From: Capniomyces stellatus
Taxonomy: Eukaryota; Kickxellomycota; Harpellomycetes; Harpellales; Legeriomycetaceae
Assembly: GCA_001661515.1 (NCBI GenBank)
Contig: LUVW01000001.1
Location: 1-64,000, forward strand
Reading direction: 5' to 3'
DNA: 64,000 nucleotides
Shown here: piece by piece, positions 1-10,286 of the stretch
Numbering within the stretch: position 1 is the stretch's first letter
Layout of the letters: each line of letters opens with the position of its first letter
Position numbers and translations under genes: made by a program
The notes under the pieces: model-generated
Told to the model about the DNA's origin: nothing
Database searches by the model: none
What the model saw: only the letters and a program-made list of their open reading frames with translations

Positions 1-1902
1 CTCAATGTGGTATCCTGCATTTGTGACTGCCGATACAAACTCTGAACCCACTGTTGATGGCGTCATTCCAGCAACCATCAGATGGGGCTTGCCCAACATC
101 TGGCTCATTCGAGTGTTTACAAATATCTTGTTGCTGTACTTGTTGACAACTAGCTTTGGCCCAAACTCCTTTTCCCAATTTTGCGAAAACTGGACCAGCT
201 CTGTGTTTCGGTTAAATATTTCTGTCATTATCTTGGTGTTTCGCAGCTTGCGCTCATTCACCCCAGCAAATATCACATCAACTCCTGTTCCCTCTTTGTT
301 GTTTGATGTCAATGCACCAATTCCTGAAATTCCGCCTGGACCAAAGTCTACTATATGTGTGATTTCTTTGATTTCTGTAGCCTTTGTCCAATCCAACTCC
401 TTTACACAGATCTCGCTGACAATAACCTCCGTCAAATCTGTGCACTTGTTCAGCTTGCCTCCGTTAAACGAGGATACTACTGGAATATTCAGATCATTGC
501 TGCTAAACAAAAAGCCGTGCTCTGTGGCATCGCCAAGTATCTTCTCTACGGAACCTGCCAAGTATTTGCTGTGGAATGGCGCAGACACGTGCAAAAAGTC
601 AATGTTGATTACCGCGTTTCGGCTCGAGAATGGCACTCTTGACTGGTCAACGTCACTCTTTGCTCGTAATGCATCGATAGCCTTGGATAGCGAGTATAGG
701 GTTGATGATGGTCCTGATACTACGTACGACCTGATGCTGTTTTTGATTGATATGACCAACTGTCTATCTTGGGGCAAATGTGAGTTTGTTTTTTGAACAA
801 AGTTCACAAGAGTTTGCCTTTTAATATTTGAAACTAGCAGCATGGTGCTTGGTTTTCCAAAGTTGCAGCGTATTGCGTCTTTGACGATTTCTGGGCTTAA
901 TGTTTCCTCGGAAAACCCCAATTGTGACCTTGTGCCTATAAACAGCAACAGCCCTATCGCCTTTTCAGCATTTGTGTAAAAGCTATCTTCGTCTGTTGAT
1001 GAGGCTATTGCTACTGCCGTTACCGAGCCCTGACTGTGTCCGGTAAATTCTTTGAATCTGCTTATCACCCACATTGGACTTTTTTTCAACGTTTTAAATA
1101 TTACCATAAAATTCATCAGCTGAATTAGCCCGATTAGAGGGAAGCTTATTGAGGACTGAATAAAGTAGCTGGTTTCTGGTACAGTCTTCTCATCATTGAG
1201 CCACTGCATTAGATCTATTCCTTTTGACAGAAAAAGCTCTTCGTTTGTGCTAATTGATAATTTTTTTAGTGACTTGGACATTTTTTCCACAAATTGGTGC
1301 AAAACAGGTTTGTAAGTTGTATAGCAATCCTTTATCTCCTTAAAATAGTTGTCTGCGATTCCCTGGCCTCCAAAAACGCCTAAAAGTTTGACCCTCTCTG
1401 CTTTAGCCAAGCTAAAAAGCCCGCTTTCCGCTTCCTTGTGTTTGTTAACTGTGCTGTCGCTTGTTTGGTCTGACTCGATTATACTTTCTGCTCTGTACAC
1501 CGTGTTTATATGCCTTCTTTTTGCCTCAATCTCAAAATCTTCAGCTCCTACGTGTATGTCGTTGTTGTTCAAGTAAACTGTTTTGAGCTGCGTCATTAAA
1601 GCATCGAGAAGCCCAACAAACTCTTTGCCTCTCCCCTTGCTTGCTTTGTATTTCTCAATAAAGAATCTTATGAAACTCAGCAATACTTCAGTTCCGTTTA
1701 GATCCGTCTCCTCTGAATCTAGAGCTTCGGCATACTCTGAAACCGAGAACTTGTCAATTGCTCCATTGATATACGAGCTGTATATACTTGGAACTGTCAC
1801 CAGACAGCTGTTTTCGTACAGCTTGAACAGCGCCAGCTCTTGCTCCACATCACTGCCGCCGTTACCCTTATTAAAGTCCTTTGAACCTGTTGAATTATAC
1901 AT
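1..1902 (-). CDS. FAS1: Fatty acid synthase subunit beta, N-terminal third (partial at window edge)
   Basis: Minus-strand frame open without a stop from an ATG at 1902 to base 1 (634 codons), so the gene continues beyond the left edge. Fungal type I FAS beta carries acetyltransferase, enoyl reductase, dehydratase and malonyl/palmitoyl transferase domains in cytosolic de novo fatty acid synthesis. The acetyltransferase nucleophile motif GHSQG lies at residues 288-292 (Ser290). A further AT-domain stretch (HVSAPFHSKYL) and the enoyl-reductase entry motif LGKPHLMVAGMTPST near the edge are the expected order for FAS beta. Typical family length is about 2050 residues, so roughly a third is present, with no intron visible in it. 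The start is the first in-frame ATG. No other family carries this domain order, so the assignment is firm. Confidence 0.96.
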   Translation of the reverse strand, partial: MYNSTGSKDFNKGNGGSDVEQELALFKLYENSCLVTVPSIYSSYINGAIDKFSVSEYAEALDSEETDLNGTEVLLSFIRFFIEKYKASKGRGKEFVGLLDALMTQLKTVYLNNNDIHVGAEDFEIEAKRRHINTVYRAESIIESDQTSDSTVNKHKEAESGLFSLAKAERVKLLGVFGGQGIADNYFKEIKDCYTTYKPVLHQFVEKMSKSLKKLSISTNEELFLSKGIDLMQWLNDEKTVPETSYFIQSSISFPLIGLIQLMNFMVIFKTLKKSPMWVISRFKEFTGHSQGSVTAVAIASSTDEDSFYTNAEKAIGLLLFIGTRSQLGFSEETLSPEIVKDAIRCNFGKPSTMLLVSNIKRQTLVNFVQKTNSHLPQDRQLVISIKNSIRSYVVSGPSSTLYSLSKAIDALRAKSDVDQSRVPFSSRNAVINIDFLHVSAPFHSKYLAGSVEKILGDATEHGFLFSSNDLNIPVVSSFNGGKLNKCTDLTEVIVSEICVKELDWTKATEIKEITHIVDFGPGGISGIGALTSNNKEGTGVDVIFAGVNERKLRNTKIMTEIFNRNTELVQFSQNWEKEFGPKLVVNKYSNKIFVNTRMSQMLGKPHLMVAGMTPSTVGSEFVSAVTNAGYHIE

Positions 1903-3120
1903 TATATCCTTCTCTTGTTTTCTTTTTTCTTTCCTATTTACACAGCAATTAAAGGTCGGTTTATTTATTTTTTACTTTTGCTATTGGTCTTTATTTCAGC
2001 CTTATTGTTGTTAATTCTGTGATAATTCTCTATTATGCTTAAAGTGCCGGATTGTTGACTTTATTGTTTTTAGTCTTGATAGAAAGAAACTTCTTTTATA
2101 TCATATTTATTGTTATATTTGTTTCTTGGGTTATTGGCAAGTGGCAAAGTTTTTAACCATAATCACAATCACAATTTTCTGATTTGAAATGTCAACTCTT
2201 TTATTTGATTTATCAATGAATTTCGGGATTTGTATTTCGTTTACTATTGATAGACTTGTCTAAAAATAGAACTTGCTTTATTTGCATTTGCGTATATATT
2301 TTTTCCTTATTTCTCTTTGGCTCTTTTTGCTTAATCATTCCAACTTTCAGCTTTTTTTTTTTTTTGAAATCTGGCCTATACTTATTTATTTCAGATTTTG
2401 TAATGTTTATATTCTGGACATTTTTTATTTGCCGAATCCTGAATTTAATGATCAGTTTGCCGTTTCTGCAGATCATTCTTCCCCAATCAAGTTGTTCTCA
2501 TTTTTTTTAAATTAAAACTTTCCAACATCTGGTACTCCTACTCGGCAATTAAAAACAGACTTAAAAAGAATGTTTCTAAATAAAGAATAACGCGGTAAAA
2601 ACAATATACAATTAATAATGCATACTAGTAGTAATCGAGGACCATATTTGAGCGCAAGCTGAAAAGAAGCTGCAGTATTGAATGATCAGATTATACATCA
2701 GAAACAACAATTCGGTCCAAGGATGTTCAAACAAGATTAAAGTTACAACGAAAAGGTATCCGTTTTAAATATGAATCGACATGTCGATCTTGTATCTAGT
2801 ATTTTTTATCTAACCGCTATCAGAAACAAGACTATTACTCCTGGTTGAGGCACCGATGGTCTTAGTGGTGTACACCCGCTAAAGCACCAGTAGTTAGATA
2901 ACCTCTAAAGACATGATTTGAGTGGAAGATTGTATTATTGATTTTAAATCCAAGACTACATATGTAAAAATAAATGGATAATAATTGAAAGTGTTGACAT
3001 CATAAAGATTAAAGATTAAAGATTAAATTTTTTTTGATATATACTGTTGGCAAATAAGTTAGTTTGCATTGCAAGTGACGGTAATCAAATACTAAGTTTT
3101 TTTTTATTACCAACGCTACA
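1903..3120. other. Intergenic, AT-rich, FAS beta upstream region
   Basis: No supported coding region. Both strands give only short frames of low-complexity T/A sequence, including the poly-T block near 2350-2360. Around 3005-3025 the hexamer AAAGAT/TAAAGAT repeats about three times. A GC-richer patch at 2807-2900 is listed separately. The FAS beta promoter should lie just above 1903, but I cannot define its elements. Confidence 0.6.
2807..2900. other. Candidate structured element with closing stem
   Basis: An 8-bp perfect inverted pair, TATCTAAC (2807-2814) and GTTAGATA (2893-2900), encloses about 78 nt that is richer in G+C than its surroundings. Inside are a second pair, CTGGT (2841-2845)/ACCAG (2886-2890), and the palindrome GGTGTACACC (2867-2876). 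It does not fit a tRNA cloverleaf (no T-arm consensus), nor U1-U6, 5S or U3 as I know them. It could be an RNA gene, a regulatory palindrome or chance. Confidence 0.2.
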
Positions 3121-3581
3121 AAGAGGAATATGAAATCAAAAACACTGATAAGGGTAAAAGCGAATCGATCTCTTTTTTATTGCAGATACTCTTTGCTAAA
3201 GTTTTTATCATGTAGGGTTTCCTGTTTATATCCCGTGGATTCAGCTATTTTATTAAAGTACGTAGCTATCCACTTCAGTGTCACCAACTATGTAAAAATG
3301 TGTGCTGAAAACCCCGAATAGTAGACTGTTGGTTTTGTATTAACCTGCCAGCTAGTGGCTGAAATTGCAAGCAGCGCTGCTAGCAAGGCCAATGCAACAG
3401 AGCATAATGCGTAAGAATCCATATGATGTCTGGGAAATATTGTTTTCTTTGTTTTCCGTAAACGATAGTCTACTTTTATTGTTGGATACATTTTTGGGCT
3501 AGCTTGCTGTTGTGTTTTTTTTGGGGAATTCTTTGAATGCTTGACTGCTTTGACTTGTGTCCTGATACGTTCGCTTTGCAT
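3121..3581 (-). pseudogene. Decayed tandem copy of the 4803-5321 membrane-protein gene
   Basis: The minus-strand frame that starts at 3581 aligns with the neighbouring intact protein. It shares LQSERI/MQSERI near the start, the first transmembrane segment, TVYYSGFSAHIF against SVIYYSVFGAYF, and, past the frame end, GYKQETLHDKNFSKEYLQ against GYKQETLRGIDFSREYIQ. The alignment stays in one frame to about 3121 but is broken by two in-frame stops, TAG at 3288-3290 and TAA at 3177-3179, and by one codon deletion between them. The proline/tyrosine-rich N-terminus of the parent is missing and replaced by an unrelated basic stretch. I read it as a tandem duplicate that has lost function. A truncated 97-residue product is possible but unlikely. 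Confidence 0.75.
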
Positions 3582-4802
3582 CCATACTTTGAAATTCTAG
3601 AAACTATACAATGTTATGCTATGGTATGCAGTCGATATGCTATGCCGATGGTTCTCGTTTTGTTACTTGGTTGTTGTGTGTTTGACGATGGATAGTTAGC
3701 TTTTGGTATTCTCGGTGCGCCGTATTTATATCATCTAGTGTATTTCCTATATTGACAGGAGTATTCAGTAATACCAGTAATACCAGAAATATCAGCAATA
3801 TTAACAAATATTAACAATTATTTTCTAAATGTAAAAATCGACATTATTTGTTAGTTGATCCCGTTTAAAAGTCTATTTATAAACTAATGCACCGGTTTTA
3901 TCAAAATCGCTTGAGACGCCTTCTATAATCAATGATATGTAAAGGTACTTATCTCGCGACTAAAACAGACCATTCCAAAAATGAAAACCATCAACGCTCA
4001 TCAACCTTAAGTAGAGATTTTAAGTTTGTAATGTAACTGGCGCCAGGTTGTTCTAGTCTAAACATGATGTATTGTGCTATTCGACTAGTACATTTGTTAA
4101 CGCGTAATAGCACAAATAGCTGGTTTGCCTTTGATGCATAGTTCTCTTTTTTATTTATTTTTATTGTGATTCTTTTTTGTTTTTTTTAATATCAAAAATA
4201 TAGTTCCAATTTTTGGACTAGGTTGATTATTTTTTGCTCGTTGCGCCTTATTGTTAACTACCGAGCTTAATAATATTCATATATTTACTGTATTCTAGTG
4301 GGCTAAATTTAAATCTTACTCTGTTTTAGGAAATAATAGGGATTGATGAAATATGTAATGGCCCTAGGAAAGCCAGTTATAAAAATCCCTAAAGTGGGCG
4401 GGTAATTTGTTAAATGTTTTGTCATCCTAAGTATTCGCCGTGTAATATTCAATATTATGCTGCTTATTCGGTTTATTATTTATTATTTATTGATACTAAT
4501 TATAATTTTAGAAGGAAAGCAAAAACAGCGCGACATTAATTATAGCCTTAGTTGGCTTGCAAATGCAATGAGCAGCTATATCACCGAAGGCATTGATGGC
4601 GAAGGGTGTGATATACTGTTGCTCTGGACAAATATATGGGTTTGCTATGCTCTATTTAACAGCAATATCAAAATGATATGGAAAAACAACAAAAAAAAAA
4701 ACGGTCTAGCTTTATAAAAATAGTCGAGTCAAATACAAGATAAATTTAAAAGAATAAAAAAAAGACTTTGATAAAACTAACGGGCCTGGATAAATCTGCT
4801 CT
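3582..4802. other. Intergenic, no gene recognised
   Basis: About 1.2 kb of AT-rich sequence between the pseudogene and its parent. An 86-codon plus frame at 4457-4717 is mostly A/T codons with no recognisable domain, and I do not call it. No other copy of the membrane-protein family was seen here. Confidence 0.55.
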
Positions 4803-5321
4803 CTACCAAACGGTTCTTCGCAAAAATACTGCTGAAATAAACAAAACCAAATCAGCAAGGTTAATATAACTAAAGGTCTTTCTGTCAATTTTGAATTGAA
4901 TGTATTCCCTGCTGAAATCGATACCCCGTAGTGTTTCTTGTTTATACCCAACGGTTCCCTTTACTTTTTTGGCATAGCTGTAGTCCAAAATACCAGCTAT
5001 GATCAATGAAATAAAATATGCACCAAACACAGAATAATAAATCACCGATTTTACTTCAATCCGTCGACTAGTAAGCGCAATTATGAGTAAGCCAGTCACT
5101 AAAAGCAAACTCGTGTAGTATGCAATGTAAACGAATCGACGAGTTCCAGGCAATACTATTCGTTCTGACTGCAATGTGTAGTGAGCTGTGTTGAATCCAG
5201 GATATGCGTAGGCATTTGGCGGATATGGCATTTGATTTTGAGGGTACTGTGGCTGTCCATAGTAGCCCTGGTCCATTTGGGGTTGTGGAAATCCGCTTTG
5301 AGCTGGTTGTTTGGGGTCCAT
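4803..5321 (-). CDS. Predicted multi-pass membrane protein, unrecognised family
   Basis: Single-exon frame of 172 residues from an ATG at 5321 to TAG at 4803. Residues 1-45 are rich in Pro, Gln and Tyr (PQYPQNQ and similar), typical of a disordered cytosolic tail. Two clear hydrophobic segments follow at about 65-85 and 92-115, and a weaker one at about 153-168. Between the second and third lies a charged loop with GYKQETLRGIDFSREYIQ. I recognise no family. The sequence is conserved in the decayed copy about 1.3 kb downstream on the same strand (3121-3581), which supports it as a real protein-coding gene. The C-terminus is somewhat uncertain, because a CAG acceptor-like sequence (TTTATTTCAG) lies just before the last 13 codons and could mark another splice form. 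Confidence 0.7.
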   Translation of the reverse strand: MDPKQPAQSGFPQPQMDQGYYGQPQYPQNQMPYPPNAYAYPGFNTAHYTLQSERIVLPGTRRFVYIAYYTSLLLVTGLLIIALTSRRIEVKSVIYYSVFGAYFISLIIAGILDYSYAKKVKGTVGYKQETLRGIDFSREYIQFKIDRKTFSYINLADLVLFISAVFLRRTVW

Positions 5322-6190
5322 TGTTAAAGAGTTAAATATTAAATTTCAATTGACTTTTTTTTTAATTCTTGAATTAAGGTTGTGAGAAAAGTATGGTAAT
5401 TTACAACAGTGGGGGGAAATAAACACAAACGAGTTGAGAAATGATATATATAAACTAAAAATGTGAGACAAGAAATGAAATAAATTTCTGAAATAACAAA
5501 AAAGGACAAGGAAACGAGCTTTGGTTGTAATTAGCACTTGCTTATCCCTATAAATTCCAGTTTTTCTATGGCTGGTGGTCGGAGTTTCTGGATTAACACT
5601 TTAAATCTTACAGTTAAAAAATCAAAGTAAAATTGTCGACAAATCAATAGTCAGCTGTGAACTACAAACTTTTAAAGCTAAATGGCAATTTTAAAGATTG
5701 AACTGGCGAAAAGTGTGTATCCAATAAATATTCAGCGTTGGGTAGTAAAATAGCACAACTTACCAAACTAAACAATTAGTGTCCAATAGTAGCTATATTA
5801 TTTTGTTAATATTGGCCAATAATTTAATTTGATATTCTTGGTGTTTGATAATCTCACTAATTCTTTTTTAATTTGCCAAAATAATTTCAAGATGTCGGAA
5901 AAAACACGCTAGATTTAAGAACAATTAATTCCTTGGCAAACAACGGTTAGGCCAGCTGAATCTCTGTGCCAACCATCGAAGGGGATATTTGTATTATCTT
6001 AATACCATGAATTTGTTCAATAAAGCCAAGAAAAAAGTCAAATATTTTTTTTTTCCATTGTTTGTTTGTTTTTATTTGGTGGCGATTGGTTTAGTTTATT
6101 ATTTTAATAATCAATGGAAAAACATCAAACTAAAGTCAAAGAGGAAACAGCACTATACTCGATTATAACGTCGATTATGTAGGCTGGCTT
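5322..6190. other. Intergenic, no gene recognised
   Basis: AT-rich spacer that should hold the promoter of the minus-strand membrane-protein gene (just above 5321). I see no coding exon or RNA gene. A 63-codon minus frame at 5346-5537 is low-complexity Phe/Leu/Ser and is not supported. Confidence 0.55.
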
Positions 6191-6604
6191 CTATTTTGGG
6201 GCACCAATAAGTATACATTCAGGGCATCCAGTAGGCAGGCATTTGCACTCTCTTCCTTCTCTGACCCAGGTGCTACCACGATAGTTAGCGACACAGCTAA
6301 CATACATATAGCCGCTCTCGACTTTGCTGTCACACACAGTTGGTGGTAAAGTTTTCCCATGAAGCGACTCGCATCCATACACATCGCAATAGTAGTAGCC
6401 GCCTGTTGTTAACCAGTATCGATCTCCGTTGTGGCGCTCAAGACACGCAACCTGTTATTGGTAGTTCTGAAGGCCGGTAGGGCAGTAGGTGGTGGGCGGC
6501 TCAGGAATAGTTGGTTTGCAGGCGGTGACAACCACAGCCTCTGCCACAAAGTTTGATAGAAGAGCAATTGTTCCCACAGCTGATGAAAGGGTTGGCGAAC
6601 GCAT
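6191..6604 (-). pseudogene. Secreted Cys-rich protein with one in-frame stop
   Basis: A single minus-strand frame runs from ATG at 6604 to TAG at 6191 (138 codons), interrupted only by TAA at 6455-6457 (codon 50). The start encodes a signal peptide (hydrophobic residues 8-22 ending in VAEA), then a Thr/Pro linker, then a Cys-rich module with about ten cysteines, including YYYCDVYGCESLHG and a C-terminal CKCLPTGCPEC cluster. Coding character is equally good on both sides of the stop, and a CAA to TAA change would explain it. So this is a recent nonsense mutation, a sequencing error or read-through. Splicing it out would need a weak GTTGTC donor. I do not recognise the family. It resembles small secreted fungal proteins only in general layout. 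Confidence 0.6.
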
Positions 6605-8077
6605 AGTAAATAATCAAGTTTGGTGTTTTTATTTCTCCGAATAGGTCTATTATTAAAGTTGTAATAATTTGTTTAGTGTGGTAAAGTAAAGTGTAGTTAC
6701 AGTAATTTACAGTAAATTAATTCTGGTCAAGTTTCAGGAATCGAGGCATTTATATATTTTTTGCCCTGCATCATGAACGGTCGGAATATTTCAACAACAA
6801 AAAGAGCTTTATCATTTGCTTGATAGCTGCTCAGTTTCTTTTGAGCTGGAAAGCCTTGGACGTTTTTGTTTTTTAATTTTTGTTTCAGCTAAGCTTACCG
6901 TGAATCGCCTTGATTTATTATATTTTTTTTATTTCATTTATTGCGTCTCGTTTTATTTCTATTCCAGAATTCAAAGTTGTAATTAAGCTGAATTGACACA
7001 CAGTTGTACTCGGCTAAATCACACCAGAGCAACTCGATAATAATAAAACCACAACATTGTCAGATATACCACAACCCTTGTAATTAAATTGATAATACCA
7101 GCATACTAAATCGATTGAATCAACCCTAAAGTAACCAATTCTTTTGTTTCAGACAGAGAGTTCTTCTGATTTAGGACTAACAAGATCAGTATCAAAAATA
7201 GTCAGGCTCTTTGAGGTCCATTTCAATTCACAGAATTTTGGGCTGGTAACTAAATAATAAAGTTACAACTGAATAAATGAACCAAATTTTATATTGGCTA
7301 ATAAACTTACTCGAAGAGTTTTGCACCAAAAAACGAAATTTTAGTCCGAGTATACTTATAGCCGTAATTACAAAGGTAGTACAACCGAGCTTAGCGAAAG
7401 TTCATAGAGTAACGCCCCCCCCACCCCTCCCTCCCAACCCCAACATTCTAAAATTAGGAACAAATACATTTTTATAATACTGCGATATTACAGCTCTAAT
7501 TCTAATTCAGTGGGGCAACTGTTGGTAAACTGATACAATGCTCCAACTGGTGTAAACTTTATTTTAGTGGACTTGTATAGTGAAGCCTGAAAAACAACAA
7601 AAACTGGTGATTTAATAAAATGTAAACAATTGACTCTAAAATAGTAAAATTCAAAACAAAATATAGTAAACATCAGACCCTGCGTTGGCTATAAATATAA
7701 TACGTTCAACAACCCGCTCTCAAGTGCTAAAACCGGTATAATTATACATATACAATATAAGTTTATAGGCAATTTAATCTGCCAAACAAAACACTGCACA
7801 AATAGGCAAATTAAAACAACAGAAACAATATTGCGCTTGTGATGTCAAATCCAGCAATTTAGATTAATCAAGTGGACCTACAATTAGGTAACGGGCAATC
7901 AATTAACTATGATATGTAAGAGGATATGATTATTACAGTGGCGCTATGAATAGCATTTCGATCTAGTGAACATGGCAAGTATCAATGTCAGTCATAGCAT
8001 GAACAAATCTTAAAAAAGAAAAAGATGGAGGTTAAAAAAAAAGTACTGAAAAGAGGGAAAAAGGGAAAGAGGGAAAA
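6605..8077. other. Intergenic with a possible orphan exon
   Basis: Mostly AT-rich spacer with a C-rich patch at 7415-7440 (eight C followed by CCCCTCCCTCCC). On the minus strand at 7488-7590 a good acceptor (TTGTTTTTCAG) precedes a 33-codon open stretch ending in a Glu/Leu repeat and TAA. I found no matching upstream exon, so I leave it as an orphan candidate. Nothing else is supported. Confidence 0.4.
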
Positions 8078-10225
8078 TTAGGAAAAGTAACTGTCCAATA
8101 GCTTTAATGCCAGCTTGTAATGATGCATTGACAGGCCTATTGATCGTTTAGATTCACGGAGAGCACAGTAAGAAGCTTCGCGATGCAACATGGCCAGGCG
8201 AGCACAAGAGTATGTCTGTGTGGCATCAGCAATCGCAGAGTAGTTGATATCTGAGCTGAGCAAATTGTTTTTCGAAAGGGTCTTGACAATAGAAAGGCGG
8301 TTTTGGCGGTCTGGAATATCGATTTTGACCAGTCTATCGAGTCTACCAGGCCTCAGAATAGCATCATCAATTGCAAACAACTTGTTGGTGGTTGCAACAA
8401 TAACAACGTCGCTTCGAGAGCTGACACCGTCCATTTCGTTCAACAACGTGCTCAGCAGCCGCTCCTCCACACCGGTAGAGCCGGTAGAGCCTGAAACCCA
8501 GTCGCGCTTTGAGGCAACAGAGTCCAGTTCGTCGATAAGGATTAGCGACGGCGATAGTTTGCGCGCAGCTTGAAACAGCTCTCTCAGATAAAGCTCTGAC
8601 TGGCCTAAATACTCGGAAAAAACGTTGCTGGTACGTAGCACCAAAACATTTCTATTGCTTTGGTTAGCCAAAGTTCGCGCAAACAAAGACTTCCCACACC
8701 CGCTCGGCCCGTAGAACAGAACACCCAGCGGCGGATGGACACCAAGACTATTTAGTCTGGCCGAGTCTTCGGAGTTTGCATCAACCAAGCTCAGCCAATT
8801 CAGCAAATCCTTCTTTTCCTTTTTGTACCTAAAATTCACGTGTTTTTTTTTTTGCAAAATTAGAAATCGTCAACTTTAACTCTGTAAAATCGATTTTTTG
8901 ACTTGATTCGTGCTAGTAAACCCCATATTGTCGATTTAAAACTCACAATACCAACTTAAAAAAGCGCAGTATCAACTTTATAAAAATCGTGGAATTAACT
9001 TTAATAATTACCCTCCAATATCTTCCCAACTAGACTCTGGGATAAACGAGTCGTACTGAACCTGCTGGCTTGGCCTTACTACTTTCAACGCCTCCATAAA
9101 ATCATCCAGCTCCAAGCTGACACTTTCGGTGCCGGCACTACTCTGTTTCTTGCTTGCATCTCCAACAAACTCACTAGACTCGGTTTCCTGGCTTGTTATA
9201 TTCATATTGGAAAACATAATAGCCAAGTCTTCGTGTTCTGATCCTGTGTTGGCTTTCGTCTTGTTTGACAGCGAGCATAGCAAAGTGTGTTTAAACAGCC
9301 TGTGTAAATCTTTTGCAACAAATCCCGGTGTTTGGTTTGTTACCAATCGCTTAACTCTATCATCAAATCCAATTTCCCTTTTCATCTTGTTCCCCCAGCC
9401 TCTTATAATCGATTCTATCAATATTCTTCGCTCTCTTTTGTCAGGAATTTCAACTTCAATCTGCTTAGTAAAAAGTCCTTCTTTGACAACCAAATCCGGT
9501 AACAATCCATTCCGCAAGCTGCCATTGTCCAGCGTCACCAGCCCAACTATAAATATACCAGCCTCATCTTGTAGACCGCTTAATTTTTCAGCTATTATTT
9601 TCCAGACTACACTATTGAACTCGCCATCTAACCAAATCATCAAATCATCACGTCTCAATCAAATCATCACGTCTCAATCAAATTATCACGTCTCAATCAA
9701 ATCATCACATCTCAATCAAATAAGTACATTGCTCAACGCTTACTAAACAGCAAAAACGCTGCTAATAGACCTTTCATTATTACTTTATCACTTTATCCTT
9801 CAAACTTACCATTCTTCAGCTGCTCAATCCTGTCTACAACAAATATACATTTCCCTGCTCTGCGTGCTACTATCAATCTCGACTCCAAGAAGTTTTCTAC
9901 ATTTATTTGGCTTTCTTCGCTGGTAAACGCTCCCAACTGTGCCTCTACCAGCTCTCCTGCACTCATACTTACCACTAACAACCCCATAGCCTTTGCAACT
10001 TGTCTATTTACAGGTATTCAGTCTTTTATTGGCGGGCCACATCAACATATAGCCAACTACTAAAAATACAAACAAACTTTTGCTTTTTTAACACACATCC
10101 CTCTTCTACTTACTGCACTATATGAGTCTTTCCTGATCCTGGGCTCCCTATTATCAATGCTGAACGATTCACTTGAATTCTATTAAATCTTGCTTTATCC
10201 ATGCCACTAAAGCTATAGCATAGCC

Positions 10226-10286
<61 letters not shown>

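Noticed and set aside
5..796. 263-codon plus-strand frame
   Set aside because: Antisense shadow of the FAS beta coding frame; the minus strand carries the acetyltransferase and enoyl-reductase motifs.
4457..4717. 86-codon plus frame between the paralogous membrane-protein copies
   Set aside because: Starts at an ATG but the peptide is A/T-codon driven without motif or splice evidence.
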